The position numbers and the translations under genes were made by a program. The notes under the pieces were generated by a model, which saw nothing but the letters and a program-made list of their open reading frames with translations, ran no database searches and was not told where the DNA came from. A stretch of 14,291 nt of DNA, taken from assembly GCA_934646835.1 (NCBI GenBank), contig CAKUES010000033.1, forward strand, positions 1-14,291. The letters run 5' to 3'. Origin of the DNA: an uncultured Coriobacteriales bacterium. Its GTDB lineage: Bacteria; Actinomycetota; Coriobacteriia; Coriobacteriales; QAMH01. The stretch's first letter is position 1, and each line of letters begins with the position of its first letter. Positions 1 to 6,311 of this stretch are shown here, piece after piece.

Positions 1-117
1 CCCACGTCGTACTACGACCTCTGGCGCGTGGAGGACGGCAAGGTCGCGGAGCACTGGGACGTCATGGAGACCATCGCTGACCCGACCGACTGGCAGAATG
101 AGAACGGCAAGTTCTAG
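1..117 (+). CDS. SnoaL-like / NTF2-fold protein, C-terminal end (5' truncated by window)
   Basis: This is the last 38 codons of a gene that begins left of the window, ending at TAG 115-117. The visible residues include YDLWRVEDGKVAEHWDVME followed by a tail ending NENGKF. The pattern of an aromatic-rich strand, 'R-V-E-D-G-K-(I/V)-x-E-H-W-D-V' and an 'N-x-N-G-K/M-F' end is typical of the small NTF2-like 'SnoaL-like' family, predicted polyketide-cyclase-like or aldol-condensation enzymes of about 120-150 residues. The reaction and substrate cannot be inferred from this fragment. A hairpin follows 24 bp after the stop, so this gene probably ends its own transcription unit before the next operon. 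Confidence 0.7.
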   Translation, partial: PTSYYDLWRVEDGKVAEHWDVMETIADPTDWQNENGKF

Positions 118-140
118 CGCCGCAACAGAATAGGGCAAAC

Positions 141-172
141 GCCGCGGCGTCCTCTGCAAGAGGCGTCGCGGC
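141..172 (+). terminator. GC-rich hairpin between the SnoaL-like gene and the PNPOx-ferredoxin operon
   Basis: The arms GCCGCGGCGTCCTCT (141-155) and AGAGGCGTCGCGGC (159-172) pair around a GCA loop, with one bulged T and one G-U pair. The position just after the TAG at 117 and before the AGGAGG at 181 suits a terminator. However, the following bases (TGATTGTG) are only weakly T-rich, so it could instead be an mRNA-stabilising or attenuator hairpin. Confidence 0.4.
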
Positions 173-192
173 TGATTGTGAGGAGGCAAGAG

Positions 193-927
193 ATGGGCTG
201 GGAGAGAGCATGGCAAGGGCAGGAAACGACGGGGCAGGAAGCGCAGGGTGGCTATGGCCTGGCGGCATCCGGCCGCATCCCTGTCGCTGGCACCGAGCAG
301 ATAGATGCCGAGTACTGCCTGCGCTTCTTGAGGCACATCAGGGACTGCTCGTTCGCGACGGTCGATGCCGAGGGGCTTCCTGCCGTCCGTGTGATAGATG
401 TGATGCACGTCGAGGACGGGAAGCTCTACTTTCTCGCGCCCCGCGGCAAAGAGTTCTATAGAGAGATCCTGAGCAATCCTGTCGTTGCCATCGTCGGGCA
501 GACGACGGACTTCAGGATGTGCAGGTTGCGAGGACGGGCGGTTCGCGCCGCTGACGGGGAGCAAAAAGCGCTTGTCGACCGGATGTTCGAGCTGAATCCT
601 TCCATGGACCAGCTGTATCCTGCCGAGTCCCGCTACGCCGGCGAGGTCTTCTACATCGAGGACGCCAGCGGCGAGTACTTCGACCTCGGCCAGAAGCCTG
701 TCGTGAGGGTGCCGTTTGCCATAGGCCGCGCCTCGTTGAGCAAGAAAGGTGCGTTCGAGGTCTCGGAAGGGTGCGAGGGTTGCGGCGCATGCGCCGCCGT
801 TTGTCCACAAGGCTGCATCGCGCGTGCCGGAGACGGGACGTTCAGGATCGATCAGAGAGCATGCCTGCGCTGTGGGCTGTGCGAAGAGGCGTGCTCGTAT
901 GGCGCGATACGGAGGATAGGAGTATGA
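193..927 (+). CDS. Pyridoxamine-phosphate-oxidase-fold flavoprotein fused to a 2[4Fe-4S] ferredoxin domain
   Basis: The 244-residue protein has two parts. Residues about 30-170 resemble the PNPOx-like split-barrel FMN-binding family (LRFLRHIRDCSFATVDAEG, then VEDGKLYFLAP and a Q-T-T-D-F strand). The C-terminus holds two ferredoxin clusters: C194-x2-C197-x2-C200-x3-C204-P and C224-x2-C227-x2-C230-x3-C234. It is probably a cytosolic redox protein passing electrons between Fe-S clusters and a flavin; the substrate is unknown. I chose ATG 193 over the in-frame GTG 178 because AGGAGG (181-186) sits six bases upstream of 193 and would lie inside the coding region if GTG 178 were used. Its stop overlaps the next ATG (ATGA, 924-927), and the sirtuin follows, so the three genes are probably co-transcribed. 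Family assignment is secure; function is inferred. Confidence 0.88.
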   Translation: MGWERAWQGQETTGQEAQGGYGLAASGRIPVAGTEQIDAEYCLRFLRHIRDCSFATVDAEGLPAVRVIDVMHVEDGKLYFLAPRGKEFYREILSNPVVAIVGQTTDFRMCRLRGRAVRAADGEQKALVDRMFELNPSMDQLYPAESRYAGEVFYIEDASGEYFDLGQKPVVRVPFAIGRASLSKKGAFEVSEGCEGCGACAAVCPQGCIARAGDGTFRIDQRACLRCGLCEEACSYGAIRRIGV

Positions 928-1076
928 AGCTGACGGAAGGCCTCACTTGCAGCGTCGGCTACCTGGGCACCGAGCGGCTCGAGGTAAAGAGGGCCTGCGA
1001 AACGGCGGCATCGCTGGTGTTCGGCATCTTCCTGGAATCGGACGAGAGGATCCATCATGACATTCTTTTCAGCTAA
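924..1076 (+). CDS. 50-residue ORF of unknown function, translationally coupled
   Basis: It starts at ATG 924, overlapping the upstream stop by ATGA, with GGAGG at 911-915 and a closer AGGAG at 918-922. It ends at TAA 1074-1076, 20 bp inside the start of the sirtuin ORF. The product, beginning MKLTEGLTCSVGYLGTERL, matches no family I recognise. There is no signal peptide; a short hydrophobic stretch (SLVFGIF) lies near residues 30-36. Third positions are G/C-rich like the neighbours, which supports real coding. It could be a small operon member, or the 5' remnant of a longer gene frameshifted near 1060-1076, since plus-1-frame coding continues there without a gap. It is not a recognisable GcvH-L, macrodomain or LplA. 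Confidence 0.45.
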   Translation: MKLTEGLTCSVGYLGTERLEVKRACETAASLVFGIFLESDERIHHDILFS

Positions 1077-1980
1077 CTTGTTCACCGGCGGTGGGTACGC
1101 ATGCGCCCAGTGGAGCGCGGCTCTCGTGCGCGGGGCCGACGCGACGGCGGAGGAAGCGGCCGAGGCGATAAGGCGGGAGCTTGACGGGTGCGACGCCGTC
1201 CTGGTGGGAGCGGGCGCCGGGCTCTCTACCGCGGCAGGTTTCTCCTATTCCGGCAAGCGCTTCGACGAGAACTTCGCGGACTTTCGTGACCGGTTTGGGA
1301 TAGGCGACATGTACTCGGGTGGCTTCTACCCCTTTCCCGACCTGGAGACCTACTGGGCGTGGTGGAGCCGTGCCATCCTGCTCAACCGCTACGAGGCGGG
1401 GGCCGGCAAACCCTACCTCGACCTCCTGCGCATCCTCGAAGGGCGAGATTACTTCGTTCTCACCACCAATGTCGACCACCAGTTCCAGCTGGCGGGATTC
1501 GACAAAGCCCGGCTGTTCTACACGCAGGGAGACTACGGCTTGTTTCAATGCGCCAACAACTGTTCCAACGAGACGTATGACAACGAGCGACAGATCCGCG
1601 AGATGGCGAGTCGCCAAAGGTGCCAGCGGGTGCCGAGCGAGCTCGTTCCCCGCTGCCCACGTTGCGGGGCGCCCATGGTCCCCAATCTGCGTATCGACGG
1701 TTCTTTCTGCGAGGACCGCGGATGGCATGAGGCAGCTTCCCGCTATCGTGCGTTTTGCGAGGCGCATTCCAGCGATCGCGTTCTCTATCTGGAGCTGGGC
1801 GTCGGAAACAACACGCCCGTCATCATCAAATACCCCTTCTGGAACGCCGTGGGTCAAAACGAGCAAGCGACGTACGCTTGCGTGAACATCGGAGAGGCAT
1901 GTGCGCCAGCTGCCATTGCGGGCAGAAGCGTCCTCGTGGATGACGATATAGCGGGATTCCTTCAGAGCGCCTTGAGTTGA
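1057..1980 (+). CDS. Class M sirtuin (SirTM-type, probable protein ADP-ribosyltransferase)
   Basis: This 307-residue Sir2-family protein has the Rossmann NAD motif GAGAGLSTAAG (from G51), TTNVDHQF (N138, D140), a putative zinc knuckle C165/C169 and C200/C203, and a C-terminal LELGVGNNTP segment. The usual sirtuin catalytic His in the 'HG' motif is Gln here (YTQGDYG, Q157). This Gln, 19 residues after the Asn of TNVD, matches the signature I recall for class M sirtuins (N118/Q137 in the Streptococcus pyogenes enzyme), which ADP-ribosylate a lipoylated GcvH-like carrier rather than deacetylate. ATG 1057 has GAGAGGA six bases upstream; GTG 1126 is an alternative start, since the first 20-odd residues look unlike the family. 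It is the last gene of the operon. The usual macrodomain, GcvH-L and LplA2 genes are not in the window. Confidence 0.88.
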   Translation: MTFFSANLFTGGGYACAQWSAALVRGADATAEEAAEAIRRELDGCDAVLVGAGAGLSTAAGFSYSGKRFDENFADFRDRFGIGDMYSGGFYPFPDLETYWAWWSRAILLNRYEAGAGKPYLDLLRILEGRDYFVLTTNVDHQFQLAGFDKARLFYTQGDYGLFQCANNCSNETYDNERQIREMASRQRCQRVPSELVPRCPRCGAPMVPNLRIDGSFCEDRGWHEAASRYRAFCEAHSSDRVLYLELGVGNNTPVIIKYPFWNAVGQNEQATYACVNIGEACAPAAIAGRSVLVDDDIAGFLQSALS

Positions 1981-2058
1981 TTGACTGGCGGCGCGCAAGA
2001 CATCCCTCGGGATTGCAGGCCCGCGTAAGTGCGGTCGAATTCGACCCAGCATTTGCAA

Positions 2059-2136
2059 AATCACCCGCACTTGCGCGCGAACAAGCCGCAAACAACCGCG
2101 CTTATCCCGCCCCTAGCCTCTAATCACCCGCACTTG
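2059..2136. repeat. Two direct copies of AATCACCCGCACTTG plus a partial inverted copy upstream
   Basis: AATCACCCGCACTTG occurs exactly at 2059-2073 and 2122-2136, 63 bp apart, which is about six helical turns. An inverted partial copy (AAGTGCGG) lies at 2027-2034. They sit in the gene-free space between the convergent sirtuin and aminotransferase genes (1981-2237). No ORF or RNA explains them. They could be protein-binding sites or remnants of a small repeat. Confidence 0.5.
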
Positions 2137-2158
2137 TGCCGCTAGCTCGCTGGCAACC

Positions 2159-2194
2159 AAAAAGGCGCCGCCCCTGTATCGAGGGGCGGCGCCT
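2159..2194 (-). terminator. Intrinsic terminator of the aminotransferase gene
   Basis: Perfect 13-bp arms AGGCGCCGCCCCT (2163-2175) and AGGGGCGGCGCCT (2182-2194) enclose a six-base loop. Read on the minus strand the stem is followed by five T (AAAAA at 2159-2163 on plus). It lies 43 bp past the aminotransferase stop. The plus-strand side lacks a T tract, so termination should favour the minus strand. Confidence 0.9.
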
Positions 2195-2237
2195 GTCAGG
2201 TTGCAGTAAGTTACAGACCGAGGTCGCAGCTGCGCGC

Positions 2238-3527
2238 TTATGCTGCCAGCAGTTTCTCCGCGGCGGCGAGCTTCACGCAGACGATGAAGACGTCGAGCGC
2301 CAGGTCGAGCTCCGCCAGCGGCGGCAGGGTGGGGGCGATGCGGATGTTGGAGTCCTTGGGGTCGTTCTTGTGGGGGTAGGTCGCGCCGGCACCGGTCATG
2401 GTCACGCCGGCCTCCTTTGCGAGTGCGACGACGCGCTTGGCCGTGCCCTCCGCAGCGTCGAAGCTTACGAAGTAGCCGCCACGCGGCTTGGTCCAGCTGC
2501 CGACGCCGCATGCTGCCAGGCCCTCGTCCAGCTTGCGGAGCACGAGCTCGAACTTGGGAGCGATGATGGCCGCATGCTTGGCCATGTGCTCCTTGAGGCC
2601 CTCGGCGTCCTTGAGGAAGAGGACGTGGCGCATCTGGTTGATCTTGTCGTGGCCGATGGTCTGCACACCCATGCGCTTCTTGATGTCGACGATGTTGGCG
2701 GGAGAAGAGGCCATGGCGGCGATGCCGGCACCGGGCAGGGTCACCTTGGAGGTGGAGGCGAACTTGAAGTAGCGGTCGGGGTTGCCGGCTTTGGCACAAG
2801 CATCCGCGATGTCGAGCAGCTGGTCCTGCTGCGCGGGGTCACTGCTCAGGTGGTGGATGGTGTAGGCGTTGTCCCACATGATGCGGAAGTCCTCCGCTGC
2901 GGTCTTCATAGAGGCCAGGCGCTCGACGACCTTGTCGCTGTAGGTCACACCGCCGGGGTTGGAGTACTTGGGGACGCACCAGATGCCCTTGATGGCCGCG
3001 TCGTTTGCAACGAGATCCTCGACCATGTCCATGTCGGGGCCGTCCTCGCTCATGGGGATGCAGATCATCTCGATGCCAAACTCCTGCGTCACGCCAAAAT
3101 GGCGGTCGTAACCGGGGACGGGGCAGAGGAACTTGACCTTGTCGAGCTTGCACCAGGGCTCGTGGCCCAAGGTGCCGAACATCCAGCAGCGGGCGATGGT
3201 GTCGTACATGATGTTGAGGCTGGAGTTGCCGAAGACGATGACGTTGTCGGGCTCGTCGTCGAGCATGGTCGCCATGAGCTCCTTGGCTTCCTTCAGGCCA
3301 TCGAGGCAGCCGTAGTTGCGCAGGTCGGTGCCATCGGAGGCGGTCATGTTGGAATCCGGGCCGATGATGTCGAGCATGGGCAGGGAGAGGTCGAGCTGGT
3401 CGGAAGCCGGCTTGCCGCGGGCCATGTTGAGCGAGAGCCCCTTGGCCTTGAAGCCGTCGTATGCTGCCTGCAGCTGGTCGAGCTCGGCTGCAAGCTCCTC
3501 TTTGCTCATCTGTGCATAGGTGGTCAT
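2238..3527 (-). CDS. Aspartate aminotransferase, PLP fold type I, subgroup Ib (PF12897-like)
   Basis: This 429-residue cytosolic enzyme should transfer the amino group between aspartate and 2-oxoglutarate. Diagnostic features are the N-terminal LNMARGKPASDQLDLS segment, the WDNAY strand, the PLP Schiff-base lysine K261 in STSKVTLPGAG, and R396 in NIRIAPTLPP, expected to bind the substrate carboxylate. Length and the ARGKP start match the Ib group described from Corynebacterium and Mycobacterium. I chose the ATG at 3527-3525 because TAGGAG lies about eight bases upstream on the minus strand; the longer ORF to 3701 has no family-like residues. A second ATG (MSKEELAAEL) is six codons in. The gene is monocistronic, ends in a strong terminator and is divergent from the SPFH gene. 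Exact substrate preference is inferred from the family. Confidence 0.92.
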   Translation of the reverse strand: MTTYAQMSKEELAAELDQLQAAYDGFKAKGLSLNMARGKPASDQLDLSLPMLDIIGPDSNMTASDGTDLRNYGCLDGLKEAKELMATMLDDEPDNVIVFGNSSLNIMYDTIARCWMFGTLGHEPWCKLDKVKFLCPVPGYDRHFGVTQEFGIEMICIPMSEDGPDMDMVEDLVANDAAIKGIWCVPKYSNPGGVTYSDKVVERLASMKTAAEDFRIMWDNAYTIHHLSSDPAQQDQLLDIADACAKAGNPDRYFKFASTSKVTLPGAGIAAMASSPANIVDIKKRMGVQTIGHDKINQMRHVLFLKDAEGLKEHMAKHAAIIAPKFELVLRKLDEGLAACGVGSWTKPRGGYFVSFDAAEGTAKRVVALAKEAGVTMTGAGATYPHKNDPKDSNIRIAPTLPPLAELDLALDVFIVCVKLAAAEKLLAA

Positions 3528-3676
3528 CGAGACACTCCTAATGTTGCTTGGATACAATGCGCTCATATTATGCGCCCAGTCGAGGTAAAGCTCGCGTAAA
3601 GCATGCGGTAGCGGTGCGATTTTTCGCCGAGGTCTCCACCGATGTCCCTGTGTGTCGCAACGGTAGTGTATAAACA

Positions 3677-3698
3677 AGTTGCAATTAATGTAGCAACT
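3677..3698. promoter_or_regulatory. Candidate operator: inverted repeat AGTTGC-N10-GCAACT upstream of the SPFH gene
   Basis: Six-base perfect arms AGTTGC (3677-3682) and GCAACT (3693-3698) enclose an A/T-rich centre, ending 20 bp before the SPFH start codon. A TATAAA box (3669-3674) lies just upstream and could be the -10, though no good -35 is visible. The spacing (16 bp between half-site centres) is compatible with a dimeric regulator covering the start of transcription. This is inference only. Confidence 0.4.
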
Positions 3699-3718
3699 CA
3701 ATGCAAAGGGGATTGGAT

Positions 3719-4618
3719 ATGGGTCTTATCATCCTACTCGTCATCGCTATCGCGATCGTTGTTGCCGGCGCCTATGTGGTTCAGCAACAGAACATGGTCA
3801 TCATCGAGCGTCTGGGCAAGTTCAACAAGATCGTCGGCCCTGGTTTCCACGTCAAGATCCCCTACATCGACCGCATTGCCGCGCACGTCAACATGCGCAC
3901 GAGCCAGTCGAGCTTCCAGATCAACGCCAAGACGCAGGACAACGTCACGGTGGAGATGGATATCGCCGCCCAGTACCACGTGAGTGCAGAGCGCGGCTCC
4001 AACCCGGAGCAGTCCGGCGTCTACCGCAGTTACTACATGCTCCAAGACCCCGTCGCCCAGATGCGCTCCTACCTCATCGACGCACTGCGCTCCTCCATCC
4101 CCAACTACACCCTTGACGAGGTCTTTGCCAAGAAGGACGAGATTGCCAACGAGGTCAACGGTACCGTCAGCGCCCAGATGCGCGAGTACGGCTTCGACTT
4201 GGTGAGCACGCTCATCACGAGCATCGGCCTTCCCAAGGACGTCGAGGCCAGCATGAACAAGATCAACTCCGCCCAGCGCGAGCAGGTGGCTGCGCAGGCG
4301 CTCGCGGAGGCAGAGCGCATCAAGGTCGTCACGGAGGCCCGTGCCCAGGCAGAGGCCATGGAGCAGGCCGGCAAGGGCATCGCTGCCCAGCGCAAGGCCA
4401 TTGCAGACGGCATCGCCGCCTCGCTTGACGCCATCAAGGACTCCGGCGTGAGCGCGGAGGAAGCCAACCAGCTCTTCATGTACACCCAGTGGGCCGACAT
4501 GATGGAGAAGTTCGCCAAGAACTCCAACCAGTCCACCATCGTGCTTCCCAGCGAGTTCAACTCCACGGCGAGCACCTTCGAGCAGATGCTCGCGGCAACC
4601 AAGTCCAAGGCTGAGTAG
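3719..4618 (+). CDS. SPFH/band 7 membrane protein (stomatin/prohibitin-like, QmcA-type)
   Basis: The 299-residue product begins with one membrane helix (residues about 2-20, LIILLVIAIAIVVAGAYVV). The band 7 signature follows: QQNMVIIERLGKFNKIVGPGFHVKIPYIDRI is split between residues 22 and 55 and is typical of slipins. Residues about 90-180 complete the SPFH domain (LIDALRSSIPNYTLDEVFAKKDEI), and 185-240 form an Ala/Glu-rich coiled coil (AQALAEAERIKVV). Such proteins form oligomeric membrane scaffolds that control membrane microdomains and proteases. ATG 3719 is preferred over ATG 3701 because AAGGGGA (3706-3712) is six bases upstream and the helix then starts at once. An NfeD-type partner, often linked to this family, is absent; the next gene starts two bases after the stop. 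Confidence 0.9.
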   Translation: MGLIILLVIAIAIVVAGAYVVQQQNMVIIERLGKFNKIVGPGFHVKIPYIDRIAAHVNMRTSQSSFQINAKTQDNVTVEMDIAAQYHVSAERGSNPEQSGVYRSYYMLQDPVAQMRSYLIDALRSSIPNYTLDEVFAKKDEIANEVNGTVSAQMREYGFDLVSTLITSIGLPKDVEASMNKINSAQREQVAAQALAEAERIKVVTEARAQAEAMEQAGKGIAAQRKAIADGIAASLDAIKDSGVSAEEANQLFMYTQWADMMEKFAKNSNQSTIVLPSEFNSTASTFEQMLAATKSKAE

Positions 4619-4620
4619 CG

Positions 4621-5487
4621 TTGAAGCCAGTGCAGCAAGCGGGAAAGAGTGCCGACAACAAGCCCGTCGTCTCCTTCGACGATGTGCGCTTTGCGTATCC
4701 TGGCGAGGAAGCCCTGGCCCTTGATGGGGTGTCGTTGGGCGTCATGCCAGGGGAGTGTCTGGCTGTCATTGGCCCCAACGGCGGCGGCAAGTCCACATTG
4801 CTTTTGCATATGAACGCTCTGCTCGTCCCTGATGGCGGGCACGTGCGCGTGTTTGTCGATGGGCGCGAGCTCGATTCTTGCAATAAGCGCGATTTGCCTG
4901 AGATCCGCCGCGCTTGCAGCATGGTGTTTCAAGACCCCGATGAGCAGACGGTGGCGAGCACCGTGGAGGAAGATGTCGCCTTCGGGCCGGAGAACCTCGG
5001 CTTGCCGCGGGAGGAGACGCGCCGCCGTGTTGACGAGTGCCTGTCCATGGTGGGACTTGATGGCTTTCAGGAGCGCATGGTCTTCGGGTTGTCGCGCGGC
5101 CAGCGGCAAAGGGTCGCGGTTGCGGGAGCCCTCGCCATGCGCCCGGCGGTCCTGCTTTGCGACGAGCCCACCGCGATGCTCGACGCGGAGGGCAGGCGCG
5201 ACGTCATGGGCATCTTGCAACAGGTCCACAAAGAGGGGACTGCCGTTGTCCTCGTCACCCACGATATGGAAGAGGCTCTCATCGCCGACCGCATGGTCGT
5301 TATCGAGGGCGGCAAGATTGCGATGAAGGGCACGCCGCGCGAGATCTTCTCGCATGAGAACGTCGCGCGTCTTCAGAGCGTGGGCCTGGAGCTGCCGGCT
5401 CCTGCCCGCTATGCGCTCGAGCATGGCTTGCCGGGCGAGCTGCCCCTTACGATCGACGAGCTTGTAGAGCGCGTGACAGGGGAGTGA
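4621..5487 (+). CDS. ECF/CbiO-type ABC transporter ATPase, without visible partner genes
   Basis: The 288-residue protein has all ABC ATPase motifs: Walker A GPNGGGKST (51-59), Q-loop VFQDPDEQ (102-109), signature LSRGQRQRVA (157 on), Walker B VLLCDEPTAMLD with D181/E182, and H-loop H214 in THDMEEA. FDDVRFAYPGEEALALDGVS and FQDPDEQTVASTVEEDVAFGPEN (cut in two at residue 109) are typical of the EcfA/CbiO A-component that energises vitamin or metal-ion uptake. The signature reads LSRGQ, not LSGGQ. Translation probably starts at TTG 4621, two bases after the SPFH stop, implying coupling; no clear Shine-Dalgarno is visible. A second A-component and the T-component normally follow, but here a dispersed repeat and an opposite-strand gene come next. 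It may borrow partners encoded elsewhere or be a remnant. Confidence 0.87.
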   Translation: MKPVQQAGKSADNKPVVSFDDVRFAYPGEEALALDGVSLGVMPGECLAVIGPNGGGKSTLLLHMNALLVPDGGHVRVFVDGRELDSCNKRDLPEIRRACSMVFQDPDEQTVASTVEEDVAFGPENLGLPREETRRRVDECLSMVGLDGFQERMVFGLSRGQRQRVAVAGALAMRPAVLLCDEPTAMLDAEGRRDVMGILQQVHKEGTAVVLVTHDMEEALIADRMVVIEGGKIAMKGTPREIFSHENVARLQSVGLELPAPARYALEHGLPGELPLTIDELVERVTGE

Positions 5488-5549
5488 GGGCGGTGTCTGC
5501 CGCGCTGTCTCGCATCCAATGTGTACCAAGTGACAAGTTGGATGCTGCC

Positions 5550-5600
5550 TACGTAGGGGAGGACCCTGTCCCTCTCCATGGGCCTCGCATTAATCGGCGC
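5550..5600 (+). repeat. Dispersed palindromic repeat, copy A
   Basis: The core TACGTAGGGGAGGACCCTG continues as TCCCTCTCCAT to 5579, then CCTCGCATTAATCGGCG. It is the most diverged core of the five, since one G is missing in the left arm. It lies where the ABC ATPase gene and the Cys-rich gene converge, and its right end reaches to within about five bases of the latter's stop (5605-5607). The right flank aligns with copy B over roughly 25 bases. Confidence 0.8.
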
Positions 5601-5604
5601 TCCC

Positions 5605-5838
5605 CTAGCGCTTGATTTTCGGAGCGTTTTGAAGGAAGAACTTGCAGCTGTGGCAGTTTTCCTTGAGCGCTGCGGAGAAGTCGACGTCTGTTGCAGAGAA
5701 GGTCTCCATGCCGCTTGCTTTCTCGTGCTGTGGCTTTTGGCAGATGGTGTAGACACACGAGCGCGGGCATAAGTGAGCGGTGTAGTGGGGGCAGGCGTCT
5801 GTGACTCCGCCGCAACCGCGTTCTTCCCAGCATTTCAT
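5605..5838 (-). CDS. Small eight-cysteine protein of unknown function, probable metal- or Fe-S-binding
   Basis: This 77-residue protein has cysteines at 3, 9, 16, 24, 28, 33, 62 and 65. It opens MKCWE and contains CPHYTAHLCPRSCVYTIC and, near the end, CHSCKFF. The C-W opening and spaced cysteines recall the small 'two-CW' type proteins of anaerobes, and I believe similar short proteins occur in Coriobacteriia, but I cannot name a function. There is no signal peptide or membrane helix, so it is presumably cytosolic. The start is supported by GGAGG nine bases upstream on the minus strand. It stands alone, flanked by repeat copies A and B in the same orientation about 376 bp apart. The even spacing suggests metal or cluster binding; this is inference. 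Confidence 0.75.
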   Translation of the reverse strand: MKCWEERGCGGVTDACPHYTAHLCPRSCVYTICQKPQHEKASGMETFSATDVDFSAALKENCHSCKFFLQNAPKIKR

Positions 5839-5924
5839 CGATAATCGCCTCCGTGACTGTTGTCGCCCTAGGGAAATGCTGATTAGGGCAGATGCTTAGT
5901 GCATACGAACAGCAGACCCCTGGT

Positions 5925-5974
5925 TACGTAGGGGAGGGACCCTATCCCTCCCCATAAACCTCGCATTATCAGCG
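5925..5974 (+). repeat. Dispersed palindromic repeat, copy B
   Basis: The core ACGTAGGGGAGGGACCC continues as TATCCCTCCCCATA to 5956, followed by AACCTCGCATTATCAGCG. A nine-base stem GGGGAGGGA/TCCCTCCCC is possible. It lies in the 237-bp gene-free stretch between the Cys-rich gene start and tRNA-Ser, upstream of the former and downstream of the tRNA terminator. It has the same orientation as copy A. Confidence 0.85.
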
Positions 5975-6040
5975 TTTCTCTGGCTGACAAGTGTCGTTCA
6001 CTTCGCCGCAAAGCGCACCCGTCAATCTGCATTTGGGCAT

Positions 6041-6061
6041 AAAAAAAGACCCAACGGGTCT
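6041..6061 (-). terminator. Intrinsic terminator of tRNA-Ser
   Basis: On the minus strand AGACCC-GTT-GGGTCT is followed by seven T (A7 at 6041-6047 on plus). It lies 15 bp beyond the encoded CCA end of the tRNA, the expected place for a single-tRNA transcript. Confidence 0.9.
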
Positions 6062-6075
6062 CAAATAGGCGCGTC

Positions 6076-6167
6076 TGGCGGAGAGCTAGGGATTCGAACC
6101 CTAGATACCCTTGTAGGGGTATACTCGCTTAGCAGGCGAGCACCTTCGGCCTCTCGGTCAGCTCTCC
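6076..6167 (-). tRNA. tRNA-Ser, anticodon GCU
   Basis: On the minus strand the acceptor arms GGAGAGC (6161-6167) and GCTCTCC (6080-6086) pair. The D-arm region is TGACCGAGAGGCCGAAGG, and the anticodon stem-loop CTCGC-CTGCTAA-GCGAG gives anticodon GCT (reads AGC/AGU). A long class II variable arm (TATACCC-CTACAA-GGGTAT) follows, then the T-loop GTTCGAATC. The discriminator is G and CCA is encoded (6076-6078). The long variable arm and G73 are standard for tRNA-Ser. Confidence 0.97.
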
Positions 6168-6183
6168 GCATACGCAAGGTAGG

Positions 6184-6211
6184 ATTCTAGCAGACAATTT
6201 GGCATTCTCAA
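6184..6211 (-). promoter_or_regulatory. Promoter of tRNA-Ser
   Basis: On the minus strand TTGAGA (-35, plus 6206-6211) and TAGAAT (-10, plus 6184-6189) are separated by 16 bp, and the -10 has a TGC extension (TGCTAGAAT). Predicted transcription start is about ten bases before the tRNA 5' end, as expected for a housekeeping tRNA promoter. Confidence 0.7.
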
Positions 6212-6257
6212 CCGAGAACTTTTCCCAAGTGAATGTTTCTTCTCTTTGTGTGCGTGC

Positions 6258-6263
6258 GATAAT
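6258..6263 (+). promoter_or_regulatory. Possible -10 box for the large signalling gene
   Basis: TGCGATAAT gives a GATAAT -10 with a TG extension-like base pattern, 48 bp before the ATG at 6312. The region 17 bp upstream (GTTTCT) is a poor -35. It is back-to-back with the tRNA-Ser promoter in the 144-bp divergent space, where nothing else is visible. Confidence 0.35.
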
Positions 6264-6311
6264 TTCAAGCCACAAATCAACTAGCCGGTTTCACAACATC
6301 GAAAGGCGCAT

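Noticed and set aside
2136..3599. Plus-strand ORF of 487 codons opposite the aminotransferase
   Set aside because: It is antisense to a well supported enzyme and includes the terminator region; no family pattern is present.
4105..5529. Long minus-strand ORF of 474 codons opposite the SPFH and ABC ATPase genes
   Set aside because: It is antisense to two clear family members, has low-complexity composition and no recognisable motif; long antisense ORFs are expected in high-GC DNA.
5488..5604. Possible remnant of a second ECF ATPase starting at GTG 5494
   Set aside because: Only a few codons before repeat copy A, with no ATPase motif; not enough to call a pseudogene.
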